Positions 7,191 to 15,032 of a stretch of 64,000 nt of DNA are shown here, piece by piece (position 1 is the first letter of the stretch; each line of letters begins with the position of its first letter). The translations under genes and the position numbers were made by a program. Origin of the DNA: Rhodanobacteraceae bacterium (GTDB lineage Bacteria; Pseudomonadota; Gammaproteobacteria; Xanthomonadales; Rhodanobacteraceae); contig SCQS01000034.1 in assembly GCA_004299705.1 (NCBI GenBank), positions 1 to 64,000 of the forward strand. Reading direction: 5' to 3'. The notes beneath the pieces are model-generated. The model was given only the letters and a program-made list of their open reading frames with translations, was not told where the DNA came from and searched no databases.

Positions 7191-7933
7191 AAAGAGAGCA
7201 AAACCGGGGTCAGAGTCGACTTTCCAGCAGGTCGTCGGTGTCGATGACGGCCTTTTTCGGCCGGCCGATCTTCTTGGGCCTGAGTTCCCCGTCCCAGCCG
7301 CCGTTCGATCGCAAGGCGGAAGCGGTCGGGGCCGTAGATGCGTTGGTGTTGAAGGTGTCGGCGGATGGCGTCGGTTTCTTCGGGATCGACGGCTTGCATG
7401 ACGAGTTCCCGGTAGTTCCGCCGCCGTGCTGCGACGGTGCGGCCCATGCGCGCCAATGCGGGATGCGGGGTGATCAGGGGATCGGGTGCGCCGAGGGCGT
7501 GGCAGCGATGGCTGGACCAGGGGTAGTCGGCCGGGTCGGCGACCATCTTCGCGCGAAGCGGGTTCAGTTCGATGTAGCGGTGGCACTGCAGCAGGTAGCG
7601 GTCATCGCCGACGGGACATGCCTTGTAGCGTCCTTCCCATAGCGTGCCGGTTCGGCCATGCCGATCGTTCACATAGCGGACGTAGCGCCGCCCAAGGGCC
7701 TGCATGGTGCGCCCGATGCGACCTGCGGAGTCGGGTGTCATCAGCAGATGCACGTGGTTCGTCATCAGGACGTACGCGTGCACGGCGCAGCCTTCGCGCC
7801 GCGCGATCTCGCGCAGGTCTTGCAGATACCGGATGTAGTCGATCTCGACGAAGAAGCACGGGCGGCGATCGTTGCCGCGCTGGATCACGTGTTGTGCAAC
7901 GCCGGGCAGGTCGACCCGGAGGGAACGGGGCAT
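7136..7933 (-). CDS. REP-associated tyrosine transposase (RAYT, Y1 family)
   Basis: A 265-residue protein with the IS200-like/RAYT fold: LPGVAQHVIQRGNDRRPCFF at the start, the HUH metal motif TNHVHLL (His60, His62), RRYVRYVNDRHGRTG with candidate nucleophile tyrosines near 84-87, and WEGRYKA. RAYTs mobilise REP-type hairpins. No stop occurs inside the element: the frame reads through the left terminal repeat and ends in flanking DNA at 7136, overlapping the 3' end of the DUF3016 gene. About 20 residues are therefore host-derived. The start is ATG 7933. It is the only full copy in the window; five copies of the 3' end lie upstream. Confidence 0.85.
   Translation of the reverse strand: MPRSLRVDLPGVAQHVIQRGNDRRPCFFVEIDYIRYLQDLREIARREGCAVHAYVLMTNHVHLLMTPDSAGRIGRTMQALGRRYVRYVNDRHGRTGTLWEGRYKACPVGDDRYLLQCHRYIELNPLRAKMVADPADYPWSSHRCHALGAPDPLITPHPALARMGRTVAARRRNYRELVMQAVDPEETDAIRRHLQHQRIYGPDRFRLAIERRLGRGTQAQEDRPAEKGRHRHRRPAGKSTLTPVLLSFQSLSGPRISHRRSSALS
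7200..7223 (+). repeat. Left terminal inverted repeat of the RAYT element
   Basis: A 24-bp repeat containing GGGGTCAGAGTCGACTTT, the inverted match of 8022-8045 and the parent of the remnants at 2742, 3205, 4224, 4969 and 6069. Confidence 0.8.
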
Positions 7934-8021
7934 GGCTGCAATCCTTGCAAGGCGGATCGTGGCATTCTCGCGTTTGCTTGCATGCGCGGCTGTCGGCGGT
8001 CGCCGGAAGTGGCTGTCGGCA

Positions 8022-8045
8022 AAAGTCGACTCTGACCCCGGTTTT
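8022..8045 (-). repeat. Right terminal inverted repeat of the RAYT element
   Basis: The inverted partner of 7200-7223 (AAAGTCGACTCTGACCCCGG on the plus strand). Its last bases form part of the TAA stop of the DUF1428 gene. Confidence 0.8.
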
Positions 8046-8397
8046 ACGGCAGGCTTACCACCGGCACGAAGCCGCCGAAGATCATGCGCTTGCCGTCGAA
8101 GGGGCAGTTGGCGGCTTGCTCCATGCGCGGATCCTTCATGAATTTCTCCATGCCGGCGTCGCGGGTGGCCTGGTCGGGCCACTCCACCCAGGAGAACACC
8201 ACGGACTCGTCTTGCTTCGCCTGCACGGCACGGCGGAAATCGGTGAGCTTGCCGTCGGGCACGTTGTCGCCCCAGCATTCCAGCACCCGCGTGGCACCGA
8301 ACTCCAGAAACAGGGGGTCGAAGGTACGCGCGTGCTTGATGAACTGCTCGCGGTTGGCGTTGGGTACGGCGATCACGAAACCATCGATGTAGGACAT
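8044..8397 (-). CDS. DUF1428 family protein
   Basis: A 117-residue protein beginning MSYIDGFVIAVPNANREQF, with VLECWGDNVPDGKLTDF and the C-terminal DGKRMIFGGFVPV stretch, all typical of the DUF1428 (YbaA-like, ferredoxin-like fold) family. The biochemical role is unknown. ATG 8397 follows a GAGGAAACA element. The TAA stop (8044-8046) is shared with the last bases of the RAYT right repeat, so the insertion just missed the coding sequence or created a new stop. Confidence 0.85.
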   Translation of the reverse strand: MSYIDGFVIAVPNANREQFIKHARTFDPLFLEFGATRVLECWGDNVPDGKLTDFRRAVQAKQDESVVFSWVEWPDQATRDAGMEKFMKDPRMEQAANCPFDGKRMIFGGFVPVVSLP

Positions 8398-8523
8398 GGT
8401 TGTTTCCTCGGCGGGAACGGCGGCCGGTATGGCCACCTGCTGGTGAAGCGACGAAGGAACGCATGCGGAATCGACATCAATGGACGGCCCGGCCGCTGAA
8501 GCTCGGGCGGCTATCATGACCGA

Positions 8524-8889
8524 ATGTCCAAGCTGCTCCTGAACCTGCGCAACGTGCCCGATGACGAGGCCGACGACGTGCGCGCGATGCTCGACGCGAA
8601 GCGGATCGCCTTCTACGAAACCACGCCCAGTCCCTGGGGCATCTCGGCCGGTGGGATCTGGGTGACCGAAGACGCCGACTTCGCGGACGCCAAGCGCGCG
8701 TTCGACGAGTACGAGCAGCAGCGTAGCGTCCGCGTTCGGGCCGAATATGCCGCGGCCAGGCGCGAAGGCACCGCGGAGACGTTCATCGGCATCCTTCGCT
8801 CCGACCCGCTGCGCGTGGTGATGACCTTGCTGGGCATACTTCTCGCGTTGGGCCTGGTGGCGCTTCCGGTGATCCTGTTGCGGGGTTAG
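8524..8889 (+). CDS. DUF6164-like membrane protein
   Basis: A 121-residue protein. The soluble first part (MSKLLLNLRNVPDDEADDVR and TPSPWGISAGGIWV) resembles a ferredoxin-like DUF2007/DUF6164 domain, and one transmembrane helix is at about residues 97-118. The combination matches DUF6164 proteins, which I associate with xanthomonad genomes. The function is unknown. It stands alone between the DUF1428 gene (divergent) and the broken toxin at 8963. Confidence 0.65.
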   Translation: MSKLLLNLRNVPDDEADDVRAMLDAKRIAFYETTPSPWGISAGGIWVTEDADFADAKRAFDEYEQQRSVRVRAEYAAARREGTAETFIGILRSDPLRVVMTLLGILLALGLVALPVILLRG

Positions 8890-8962
8890 GAAACATGCGG
8901 GCCTGGAAAGCCGACTCGGAGCTCGGTTTTCCTTCATATGCAAATAAATGTATAATCTGCCC

Positions 8963-9286
8963 ATGAAGGGACTCGTGTTTATCGGCAGCAGTCAGGACGA
9001 TTTTCGCGCGATGCCTGCCAGCGTTCGCCGCGCGTTGGGCATCGAGTTGATGCGGGTGCAGTTCGGCGGTGAACCGATGGATTTCAAGTCGATGCCGGGC
9101 GTTGGTTCGGGCGCCTGAGAGATTCGTGAGCGCGATGCCACCGGCGCTTTCAGGGTGATCTACGTCGCCAAGTTCGTGGACACCATCTACGTGCTGCACG
9201 CGTTCCGGAAGAAGACGCAGAAAACCGCGAGAGGCGATCTCGAACTTGCGTCCAAGCGATACAAGTTGATTGGAGTGAAGCCATGA
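8963..9286 (+). pseudogene. Phage Gp49/HigB-type toxin with an in-frame TGA
   Basis: ATG 8963 opens a 107-codon frame that matches Gp49-like HigB/RelE toxins (GLVFIGSSQDDFRAMP, then FRVIYVAKFVDTIYVLHAF and RKKTQKTARGDLELA) but is interrupted by TGA at 9116-9118 after VGSGA. Intact relatives usually have an aromatic residue there. The frame otherwise runs cleanly to TGA 9284-9286, overlapping the antitoxin ATG by 4 nt. A TATAAT-like box precedes the start in an AT-rich patch near 8940. It is a nonsense-inactivated toxin unless read-through occurs. Confidence 0.75.
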
Positions 9287-9591
9287 AAAAGACCGATTCC
9301 CGCGCGAACGATGTTCGCCGCATCAAGGGCAGTGGCAACGTGTTCATCGACCTTGGCTTCGAACCGGCCGAGGCTGAAGTGATGAAACTGCGGGCGGAAG
9401 TGATGATCCGCATCGAGCGGTTGGTGAAGGCGAAAGGCTGGACGCAAGTCGAAGCCGCGCGTCGGCTGGGCGTGACGCAACCGCGCATTTCCCGGCTACT
9501 CAAGGGCAAGTGGGAAGACTTCAGCCTCGACATGTTGCTGACCTTGGCAGCGCGAGCGGGTCTGAAGCCGAGCCTCCGGTTGGCAGCGTGA
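9283..9591 (+). CDS. HigA-like XRE antitoxin
   Basis: A 102-residue antitoxin with a helix-turn-helix (GWTQVEAARRLGVTQPRISR, then LLKGKWEDFSLDMLLTLA) in the C-terminal half, as in HigA2-type proteins that follow Gp49-like toxins. It starts at ATG 9283, overlapping the stop of the nonsense-mutated toxin (ATGA), so the operon layout is intact while the toxin is not. It is expected to bind the shared promoter. It is the second case in this region of a live antitoxin next to a dead toxin. Confidence 0.8.
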   Translation: MKKTDSRANDVRRIKGSGNVFIDLGFEPAEAEVMKLRAEVMIRIERLVKAKGWTQVEAARRLGVTQPRISRLLKGKWEDFSLDMLLTLAARAGLKPSLRLAA

Positions 9592-9604
9592 TGTACGAAG
9601 TGAG

Positions 9605-11239
9605 TCACGCTCCTGCCGGCCGCAATGCCATCGTCACCGCTTCCGCCACCTTGATGCCATCGACCGCCGCGGAAAGAATCCCTCCGGCGTAGCCGGCGCC
9701 TTCGCCGGCGGGGTACAGGCCGTGAGTATTGAGGCTTTGCAAGTTCGCGGCGTCGCGGCGGATGCGGATGGGTGACGAGGTGCGGGTTTCGACGCCGGTA
9801 AGGATGGCGTCGGGTAGCGCGTAGCCGCGGATCTGGCGCGCGAACATCGGTATCGTGTTGCGGATCGCGGCGATGGCGTAGTCGGGCAGGGCGCTGGAAA
9901 GATCGGTCAGGCGCACGCCCGGTTTGTAGGATGGCGTGACATCGCCGAGTGCTTTCGTCGCGCGACCCGCGAGGAAATCTTCGACGCGTTGCGCCGGTGC
10001 AGTGAAATCGCCACCGCCGAGTTGGAAGGCGTGGGTTTCCCAGTGCCGCTGCAGCGCGACGCCGGCCAGCGGACCTTCGCCGTAAACCGCGTAGTCGGCA
10101 GGCGTGATCTCGCACACCAGCGCCGCGTTGGCATTGCGCTCGTTGCGTGAGTATTGGCTCATGCCGTTGGTCACCACGCGGCCGGTTTCGCTGGTCGCGG
10201 CCACCACGGTGCCCCCGGGGCACATGCAAAAGCTGTAGACCGAGCGGCCGCGGTCGCCGTGATGGACCAGGTGATAGTCGGCCGCGCCGAGGATGGGATG
10301 GCCGGCCTGCGGGCCGAAACGCGCTCGATCGATCAGCGATTGCGGGTGCTCGATGCGAAAGCCGATCGAGAACGGCTTGGGTTCGATATACACGCCGCGT
10401 GCGTGCAACATCGTAAAGGTGTCGCGGGCGCTGTGGCCCAGCGCAAGGACGACATGGTCGCTGCGCAGGGTTTCGCCGTTGGCGAGGCGCACGCCGCGCA
10501 CACGGCGTGCATCCTGCGCGCCGGTTTCGATCATCAGGTCGTCCACGCGCTGGCCGAAGCGGATTTCGCCGCCCAACGCGGTGATGCGCGCGCGCAGTTT
10601 TTCCACCATGCCGACCAGCCGGAAGGTGCCGATGTGGGGTTTGCTGACGTAGAGGATTTCTTCCGGCGCGCCGGCGTCCACGAATTCGCGCAACACCTTG
10701 CGGTCGTAGTGCCGCGCGTCGTGGATGTTGCTGTGCAGCTTGCCGTCGGAAAACGTGCCGGCGCCGCCTTCGCCGAATTGCACGTTCGATTCCTCGTGCA
10801 GGTGGCGTTGCCGCCACAGGTCCCAGGTGTCCTGCGTGCGCTCGCGCACCGCCTTGCCGCGTTCCAGCACGATCGGCGCCGTGCCCGCTTCGGCAAGGAT
10901 CAGCGCCGCGAAGATGCCGCAGGGTCCGAAGCCGATCACGATCGGGCGATGTTCGGGCCGCCTATTTGCAGGCGTGACCGGGTGGTAGCGCGTGTCGGGT
11001 GCGATCTGCAAGTCACGGGTATTGGCGTGACGCGCCAGCAGCCCGGCTTCGTCCGCGACTTCGATTTCCAGCGTGTAGATCAGCATGATCGCGCCGCGGT
11101 TGCGCGCGTCGTAGCCGCGACGGAATACGGTGAATGCGCGCAAGGCCTCGCGCGCGATGCCGAGCCGCGCGCAGATGGCGGCGGGCAGGGCGTCGGGCGC
11201 GTGCTCCAGCGGCAGCTTGAGGTTGGTGAGGCGCAGCAT
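9605..11239 (-). CDS. NAD(P)/FAD-dependent dehydrogenase (COG2509-like)
   Basis: A 544-residue flavoprotein. An N-terminal region of about 100 residues (LPLEHAPDALPAAICARLGI) precedes a Rossmann FAD-binding motif, VIGFGPCGIFAALILAEAG. Further on are GKLHSNIHD, the SDHVVLALGHSARDTF segment and a C-terminal GLYPAGEGAGYAGGI flavin-contact motif. These match the uncharacterised FAD-dependent dehydrogenase family COG2509. The electron donor and substrate are unknown. ATG 11239 is the first good start. It is transcribed alone, converging with the antitoxin gene 13 bp away. Confidence 0.85.
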   Translation of the reverse strand: MLRLTNLKLPLEHAPDALPAAICARLGIAREALRAFTVFRRGYDARNRGAIMLIYTLEIEVADEAGLLARHANTRDLQIAPDTRYHPVTPANRRPEHRPIVIGFGPCGIFAALILAEAGTAPIVLERGKAVRERTQDTWDLWRQRHLHEESNVQFGEGGAGTFSDGKLHSNIHDARHYDRKVLREFVDAGAPEEILYVSKPHIGTFRLVGMVEKLRARITALGGEIRFGQRVDDLMIETGAQDARRVRGVRLANGETLRSDHVVLALGHSARDTFTMLHARGVYIEPKPFSIGFRIEHPQSLIDRARFGPQAGHPILGAADYHLVHHGDRGRSVYSFCMCPGGTVVAATSETGRVVTNGMSQYSRNERNANAALVCEITPADYAVYGEGPLAGVALQRHWETHAFQLGGGDFTAPAQRVEDFLAGRATKALGDVTPSYKPGVRLTDLSSALPDYAIAAIRNTIPMFARQIRGYALPDAILTGVETRTSSPIRIRRDAANLQSLNTHGLYPAGEGAGYAGGILSAAVDGIKVAEAVTMALRPAGA

Positions 11240-11294
11240 GCGTATCCAACGATAGCGCGGCCGGGTTCGGCTGCCGTAGACAAATGACAGGCAT

Positions 11295-11320
11295 GAAAAA
11301 GCCCGCCGAAGCGGGCTTTC
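11295..11320 (-). terminator. Rho-independent terminator of the cold-shock gene
   Basis: Read on the minus strand: the stem AAAGCCCGC / GCGGGCTTT with a TTCG tetraloop, followed by further T residues, about 23 bp after the cold-shock stop codon. Confidence 0.85.
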
Positions 11321-11342
11321 TCACAAGCTTGGCAAGATGACT

Positions 11343-11552
11343 TTAAGCCACCTGCACCTGGTCCGCCTGCATGCCCTTGGGGCCCTTGACGGCGATGAAG
11401 GTGACCTTCTGGCCTTCCTGCAGCGACTTGAAGCCGTTGCCCTGGATGGCGCGGAAGTGCACGAACAAGTCATCACCGCTTTCCGGGGTGATGAAGCCGA
11501 AGCCCTTGGCATCGTTGAACCATTTGACTGTACCGCTCTGGCGATCCGCCAT
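11343..11552 (-). CDS. cspA: CspA-family cold-shock protein
   Basis: A 69-residue single cold-shock domain with both RNA-binding motifs, KGFGFI (RNP1) and LFVHF (RNP2), and the usual [14 protein letters not shown] start. It binds single-stranded RNA/DNA and acts as an RNA chaperone in the cytoplasm. The gene is monocistronic, with a strong terminator downstream at 11295-11320. Whether it is cold-induced or constitutive cannot be told. The symbol marks the family, not strict orthology with the E. coli gene. Confidence 0.93.
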   Translation of the reverse strand: MADRQSGTVKWFNDAKGFGFITPESGDDLFVHFRAIQGNGFKSLQEGQKVTFIAVKGPKGMQADQVQVA

Positions 11553-11751
11553 GACACATTACCTTTTGAAACGTGGATGAATACGGCATGGAGTGAGGCG
11601 AACTCGCCGCAAAGATACGCAGTGCATCCGAAGTTGCCCCAAGCGCTGCCCGCCTAGGATACCCGAGATTCGGCCCGCGTGCGCATTTCGGCCTTGATGG
11701 ATCGTCGAGGCGGATTTACCTCCGGTTGGGGCAGGGGGGCGCGCGGCGGCC

Positions 11752-12357
11752 TCATGCGCGCCGCAGGTTGCGCACGTGCCGCCACACGTACCAGGCCGCG
11801 AACAGCAGGAAAACGATGCCGATGACGGTGTCGAAGCGGTGGAAGTAGCCGCCGAGCGTGTTCCAGTGTTCGCCCAGCTTCAGCCCGATCCATGCGAGCA
11901 GCCAGCACCAGATCAGCGAACCCAGGAAGGTGTAGGCGGTGAAGCGCCACAGCGGCATGCGCGCGACACCGGCCGGGAAGGCGATGAAGGTGCGCACCAC
12001 CGGCAACAGGCGTCCGACGAAGATGGTGATTTCGCCGTGGCGCTTGAACCAGTGGTCGGCCAGGTCGAGGTCGTGGCGCGAGACCAGGATGTATTTGCCA
12101 TAGCGTTCGACCAATGGCCGCCCGCCCCATGCGCCCACGCCGTAGGCGACCCAGGATCCGATCACACAGCCGATCGCGCCGGCGATACCGACCAGCCACA
12201 GGTTCAGCTCGCCCTTGTAGACAAGATACCCGGAGAACGGCAGGACGACTTCGGACGGCAGCGGGATGCAGGCGCTTTCGATCGCCATCAGCAAGGCGAC
12301 GCCGAGGTATCGCAATTGCGATATGACCGCGATCACGAAGGCCGCGACCAGACTCAT
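11752..12357 (-). CDS. DedA family membrane protein
   Basis: A 201-residue polytopic protein. The ESACIPLPSEVVLPFSGYLV segment and GRLLPVVRTFIAFPAG with the membrane re-entrant pattern identify the DedA/SNARE-associated family. Members are implicated in lipid-carrier (undecaprenyl phosphate or phospholipid) translocation and membrane homeostasis. At least four hydrophobic segments are visible and the C-terminus is a short basic tail. ATG 12357 is taken as the start, since it gives the standard MSLVAAFVIAVISQLRYLG N-terminus. Confidence 0.88.
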   Translation of the reverse strand: MSLVAAFVIAVISQLRYLGVALLMAIESACIPLPSEVVLPFSGYLVYKGELNLWLVGIAGAIGCVIGSWVAYGVGAWGGRPLVERYGKYILVSRHDLDLADHWFKRHGEITIFVGRLLPVVRTFIAFPAGVARMPLWRFTAYTFLGSLIWCWLLAWIGLKLGEHWNTLGGYFHRFDTVIGIVFLLFAAWYVWRHVRNLRRA

Positions 12358-12665
12358 CAAGGTTCCCAATGCGTTGCGGCTCCGGTGCGGCTGACGAGTG
12401 CCATGGTAGCGGCGCGGCATGTGTGCGGGTGTTGAATCATGTAGCGAAGACCGTGACCGTATCGATGATGCGGATCGCACTGCGTCAGCACGCAGCGGCA
12501 ATCTGCCGTGTCGCGCATGACAGAAGGAAACCGGGACTTTTTTGGCCGCGCGCGGAGGGCTGGGCGCCTGACAGGTTGTTGAAAAGTGCTGTCCTGCGTT
12601 TTTTGAACACACCGAGTCCGGCACATGTCCGTACTCGGTTTCGCAGGATGTTTTTCAACACCCAG
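12358..12665. other. Intergenic stretch upstream of dedA
   Basis: About 308 bp. Apart from the imperfect palindrome at 12577-12660, no gene, RNA or clear promoter was recognised. Confidence 0.5.
12577..12660. repeat. Long interrupted palindrome (MITE-like or terminator)
   Basis: Three nested arm pairs: TGTTGAAAA/TTTTTCAACA at the outside, TCCTGCG/CGCAGGA in the middle and ACCGAGT/ACTCGGT inside, over 84 bp. It lies 6 bp beyond the stop of the methyltransferase gene (minus strand). The TGTTGAAAA outer arms resemble ends of small mobile elements; it could also act as a terminator. Confidence 0.55.
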
Positions 12666-13655
12666 CTAAACCGCTGGAATGGTGCTGACCTCCGTTGTCC
12701 CGGACACAACCACCCAGCCGAACTGTGCGCCGTCGGGTCGTGCCAGGCGTTCCAGTTCGAATTTCCGGGCCCACAGACGCTCCGCCCGTGCGGCGAGCGC
12801 TTGTGCTCCTTCCGCATCGAGCGCGGCTCGCCGCATGGCTGAGAGGCGAGCCTGGTGCGCCTTGATGGCCAATTCTGTTTCGTTGATCTTGTCGAGCACC
12901 GCTCGCACTCCGGCGCGTGGTTGTTTCTGGATTGCATCGACCAGGACCGTACCGACGTTCTGGTACATCCGCAGATCCATGGTGCTGCTTGCCGCGACCT
13001 GCAGTGCTTGCAGTGCATTGCGGAAGTTTGCTCGCGCAACATCGAAGCTTGGCGCCGACGAATCGCCTGAGGCTGCCCTGGCAAGTGTCGCAGCTGCCGG
13101 GAATATCCCGGTCGCCGTCAATCGTTCTGCATCGTCAAGCTGGTCTTTCGCGCCTTGCACGACCACACTGCCGGCGGCGTGTGTCACGAACCTGATGGTG
13201 GTGGCTTGCCGGCTTACCCGTCGGAGCTCGGCCAGGGTTCGTTCGACGTCGGTGTACTCGATCGCGTATTGGCCGACGATGACGTCGAACGAAGCGTCCG
13301 GGAAGGGCAGATCTTCGGCCTGGGTACGTGGCGAAAAATGGATCATTCCCGCGCTGGACTCGAGTCCAGCCGGGTGCAGCGCTGCGGAGTCCACCGCCTC
13401 GATGGCGACGTGCAGGTTGCGGGCACTGGCTGACTCGGCTGCCAGCCGTGCGACCGCACCGTTGCCGGCACAGACGTCCAGTATGCGTGCGCCGTCGGAG
13501 AGCCTACTGAAAAAGCGCTTCCAACCCTCGCTGATGAACGGCTGATAATTGACACCGCCTTCGCCGCCGCATGATGCCAGGCGACCGGTGTGCCAGTACT
13601 GATCCCAGGCGTAGGTTGAATCAGAACGCGGCGGCGGGTTCAGGGTTCGACTCAA
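12666..13655 (-). CDS. Class I SAM-dependent methyltransferase
   Basis: A 329-residue protein with the SAM-binding motif I ARILDVCAGNGAVARLAAE (about residues 55-73) and post-motif regions LPFPDASFDVIVGQYAIEYT, typical of Methyltransf_11/25 proteins. The C-terminal third (about 220-300) is long, helical and Ala/Glu/Arg-rich, and may mediate dimerisation. No ATG is available; the start is TTG 13655, since a stop codon lies 10 codons upstream. The substrate is unknown. It appears monocistronic, ending at the 12577-12660 palindrome. Confidence 0.75.
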   Translation of the reverse strand: MSRTLNPPPRSDSTYAWDQYWHTGRLASCGGEGGVNYQPFISEGWKRFFSRLSDGARILDVCAGNGAVARLAAESASARNLHVAIEAVDSAALHPAGLESSAGMIHFSPRTQAEDLPFPDASFDVIVGQYAIEYTDVERTLAELRRVSRQATTIRFVTHAAGSVVVQGAKDQLDDAERLTATGIFPAAATLARAASGDSSAPSFDVARANFRNALQALQVAASSTMDLRMYQNVGTVLVDAIQKQPRAGVRAVLDKINETELAIKAHQARLSAMRRAALDAEGAQALAARAERLWARKFELERLARPDGAQFGWVVVSGTTEVSTIPAV

Positions 13656-14024
13656 GTCGGGTCTCGCGAACGCACCATGGGATCAGGGTCCATTACAAGA
13701 CGTCACGGGCACTGCATGGCCCGGAACAAGGCCTGCGTGATGTCATGATCATACATGTGCCGTTAGCTTCGGGCAGGCGTCGTGCTGGTCAAGCCGCGTC
13801 TTGCAGCGTGCATGTGGTTGATCCGCAGTGTCTGGCTCCCGGCATCGCAGAATCTGAATGTACAGGTCATGGCAGTGGATACGCGACACACCGCGACTAC
13901 CCGTGGTCGTAGGGGATGGCTGACACAGCTTACGGATACTGATGCGCGTCGGAAGGGTGGCCAGCCGACAGCGCATGGTTGCACGTGATTCGAAAATCCG
14001 TGCTTTGGATTCCTGGAGCCCCGC
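13656..14024. other. Intergenic region between divergent genes
   Basis: 369 bp between the methyltransferase (minus) and the ligase (plus). Small open frames on both strands show no recognisable protein. A GGTTCGACTC stretch at 13650 resembles a tRNA T-loop, but no cloverleaf could be assembled. Confidence 0.45.
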
Positions 14025-14924
14025 ATGCGTCCGATACTGCAATGGATCGCGTCGGTAATGCTGGCGCTGGCACCGTGCTTGCCGATGCTTGCCGCGGCCG
14101 TGCCGCCACCGGTCGAACTGGTGGATGTCTATCACGGCGGCGTGGAGCTGTCCCGTTATTGGGTCAGCGAAAAGTTCGATGGCGTGCGCGGCTATTGGGA
14201 CGGGCACAGATTGTTGACCCGCGAAGGCACCGTCGTGCGGGTGCCGGCCTGGTTCACGCGCAACTGGCCGGACACGCCGCTGGATGGCGAGTTGTGGGCG
14301 GGGTACGGTCGGTTCGAGCGGGCTTCGGCCATCGTGCGGTCTGCTGACGCGGACGATCCGGCCTGGCATGCGATCAGTTATCGCGTGTTCGACCTGCCCG
14401 CGGAGGCGGGGAACTTCGATGCGCGGGTGCCGGCCATCCGCAGGGTCGTGGCCGCGATCGGCGATCCGTGGGTCGTCGCCGTCCGTCAGTTTCATGTTGC
14501 CGACGACGCGCAACTCAAGGCGGCGTTGCAGCGCGTGCTGGACAGGGGCGGCGAGGGCCTGGTGCTGCATCGTGGCGACGTGCCTTATCGGGCCGGGCGT
14601 GGCGCCGGCCTGCTCAAGCTCAAACCCTACGAGGACGCCGAGGCCAAGGTGGTCGCGATCCATCCCGGGCATGGCCGGCTCCAAGGCTTGATGGGCTCGA
14701 TCAAGGTGCGCACGCCCGCTGGCCGTCGTTTTTCGATTGGCTCGGGGTTCTCCGATGACGATCGTGCGCACCCGCCCGCGATCGGATCATGGGTGACCTA
14801 TCGGTTCAATGGCCGGACGAACAGCGGCCTGCCGCGCTTCGCGCGCTTCCTGCGCAGGCGGCCGGGCGGGCCGCCACCCGAAGTCGTGGCAAGCGATGCC
14901 ACTAACGCGCCGGCGCAGCCATGA
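14025..14924 (+). CDS. ligE: Periplasmic ATP-dependent DNA ligase (Lig E type)
   Basis: A 299-residue protein with an N-terminal signal peptide (about 25 residues, ending [10 protein letters not shown]). The ligase nucleotidyl-transfer motif [13 protein letters not shown] contains the adenylation lysine Lys50; [21 protein letters not shown] and LLKLKP are motifs III, IV and V, followed by an OB-fold domain. Minimal Lig E enzymes seal nicks in the periplasm or extracellular DNA and are often linked with competence or biofilm DNA. The ATG follows a TGGAG ribosome-binding site. No competence gene is adjacent. Confidence 0.88.
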   Translation: MRPILQWIASVMLALAPCLPMLAAAVPPPVELVDVYHGGVELSRYWVSEKFDGVRGYWDGHRLLTREGTVVRVPAWFTRNWPDTPLDGELWAGYGRFERASAIVRSADADDPAWHAISYRVFDLPAEAGNFDARVPAIRRVVAAIGDPWVVAVRQFHVADDAQLKAALQRVLDRGGEGLVLHRGDVPYRAGRGAGLLKLKPYEDAEAKVVAIHPGHGRLQGLMGSIKVRTPAGRRFSIGSGFSDDDRAHPPAIGSWVTYRFNGRTNSGLPRFARFLRRRPGGPPPEVVASDATNAPAQP

Positions 14925-15032
14925 CGTGTCCGTTCGTGCGATTCTGCCTTTGACCGTCGCCGTGGGTTGACTTGATGGGCACGTGCCTCGATATCGAAGC
15001 GCATTGCCAATGGCGCCGCACGTTCGATATCC

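Larger units (their letters stand above)
7200..8045 (-). mobile_element. Complete RAYT element with terminal inverted repeats
   Basis: The 846-bp unit is bounded by 24-bp inverted repeats that match perfectly, with core ACCGGGGTCAGAGTCGACTT: 7200-7223 on the left and 8022-8045 on the right. The transposase gene lies between them. The left end is 10 bp after the DUF3016 stop and the right end overlaps the DUF1428 stop codon, so it sits exactly between two convergent gene ends. No target-site duplication is obvious. Confidence 0.8.

Noticed and set aside
9116-9118. TGA in the Gp49-type toxin as a selenocysteine or programmed read-through codon
   Set aside because: This toxin family does not use selenocysteine, no hairpin of SECIS type is apparent after the codon, and a simple nonsense mutation explains it.
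13640-13700. Possible tRNA (T-loop-like GGTTCGACTC)
   Set aside because: Acceptor, D and anticodon stems could not be assembled around it, and it overlaps the 5' end of the methyltransferase frame.
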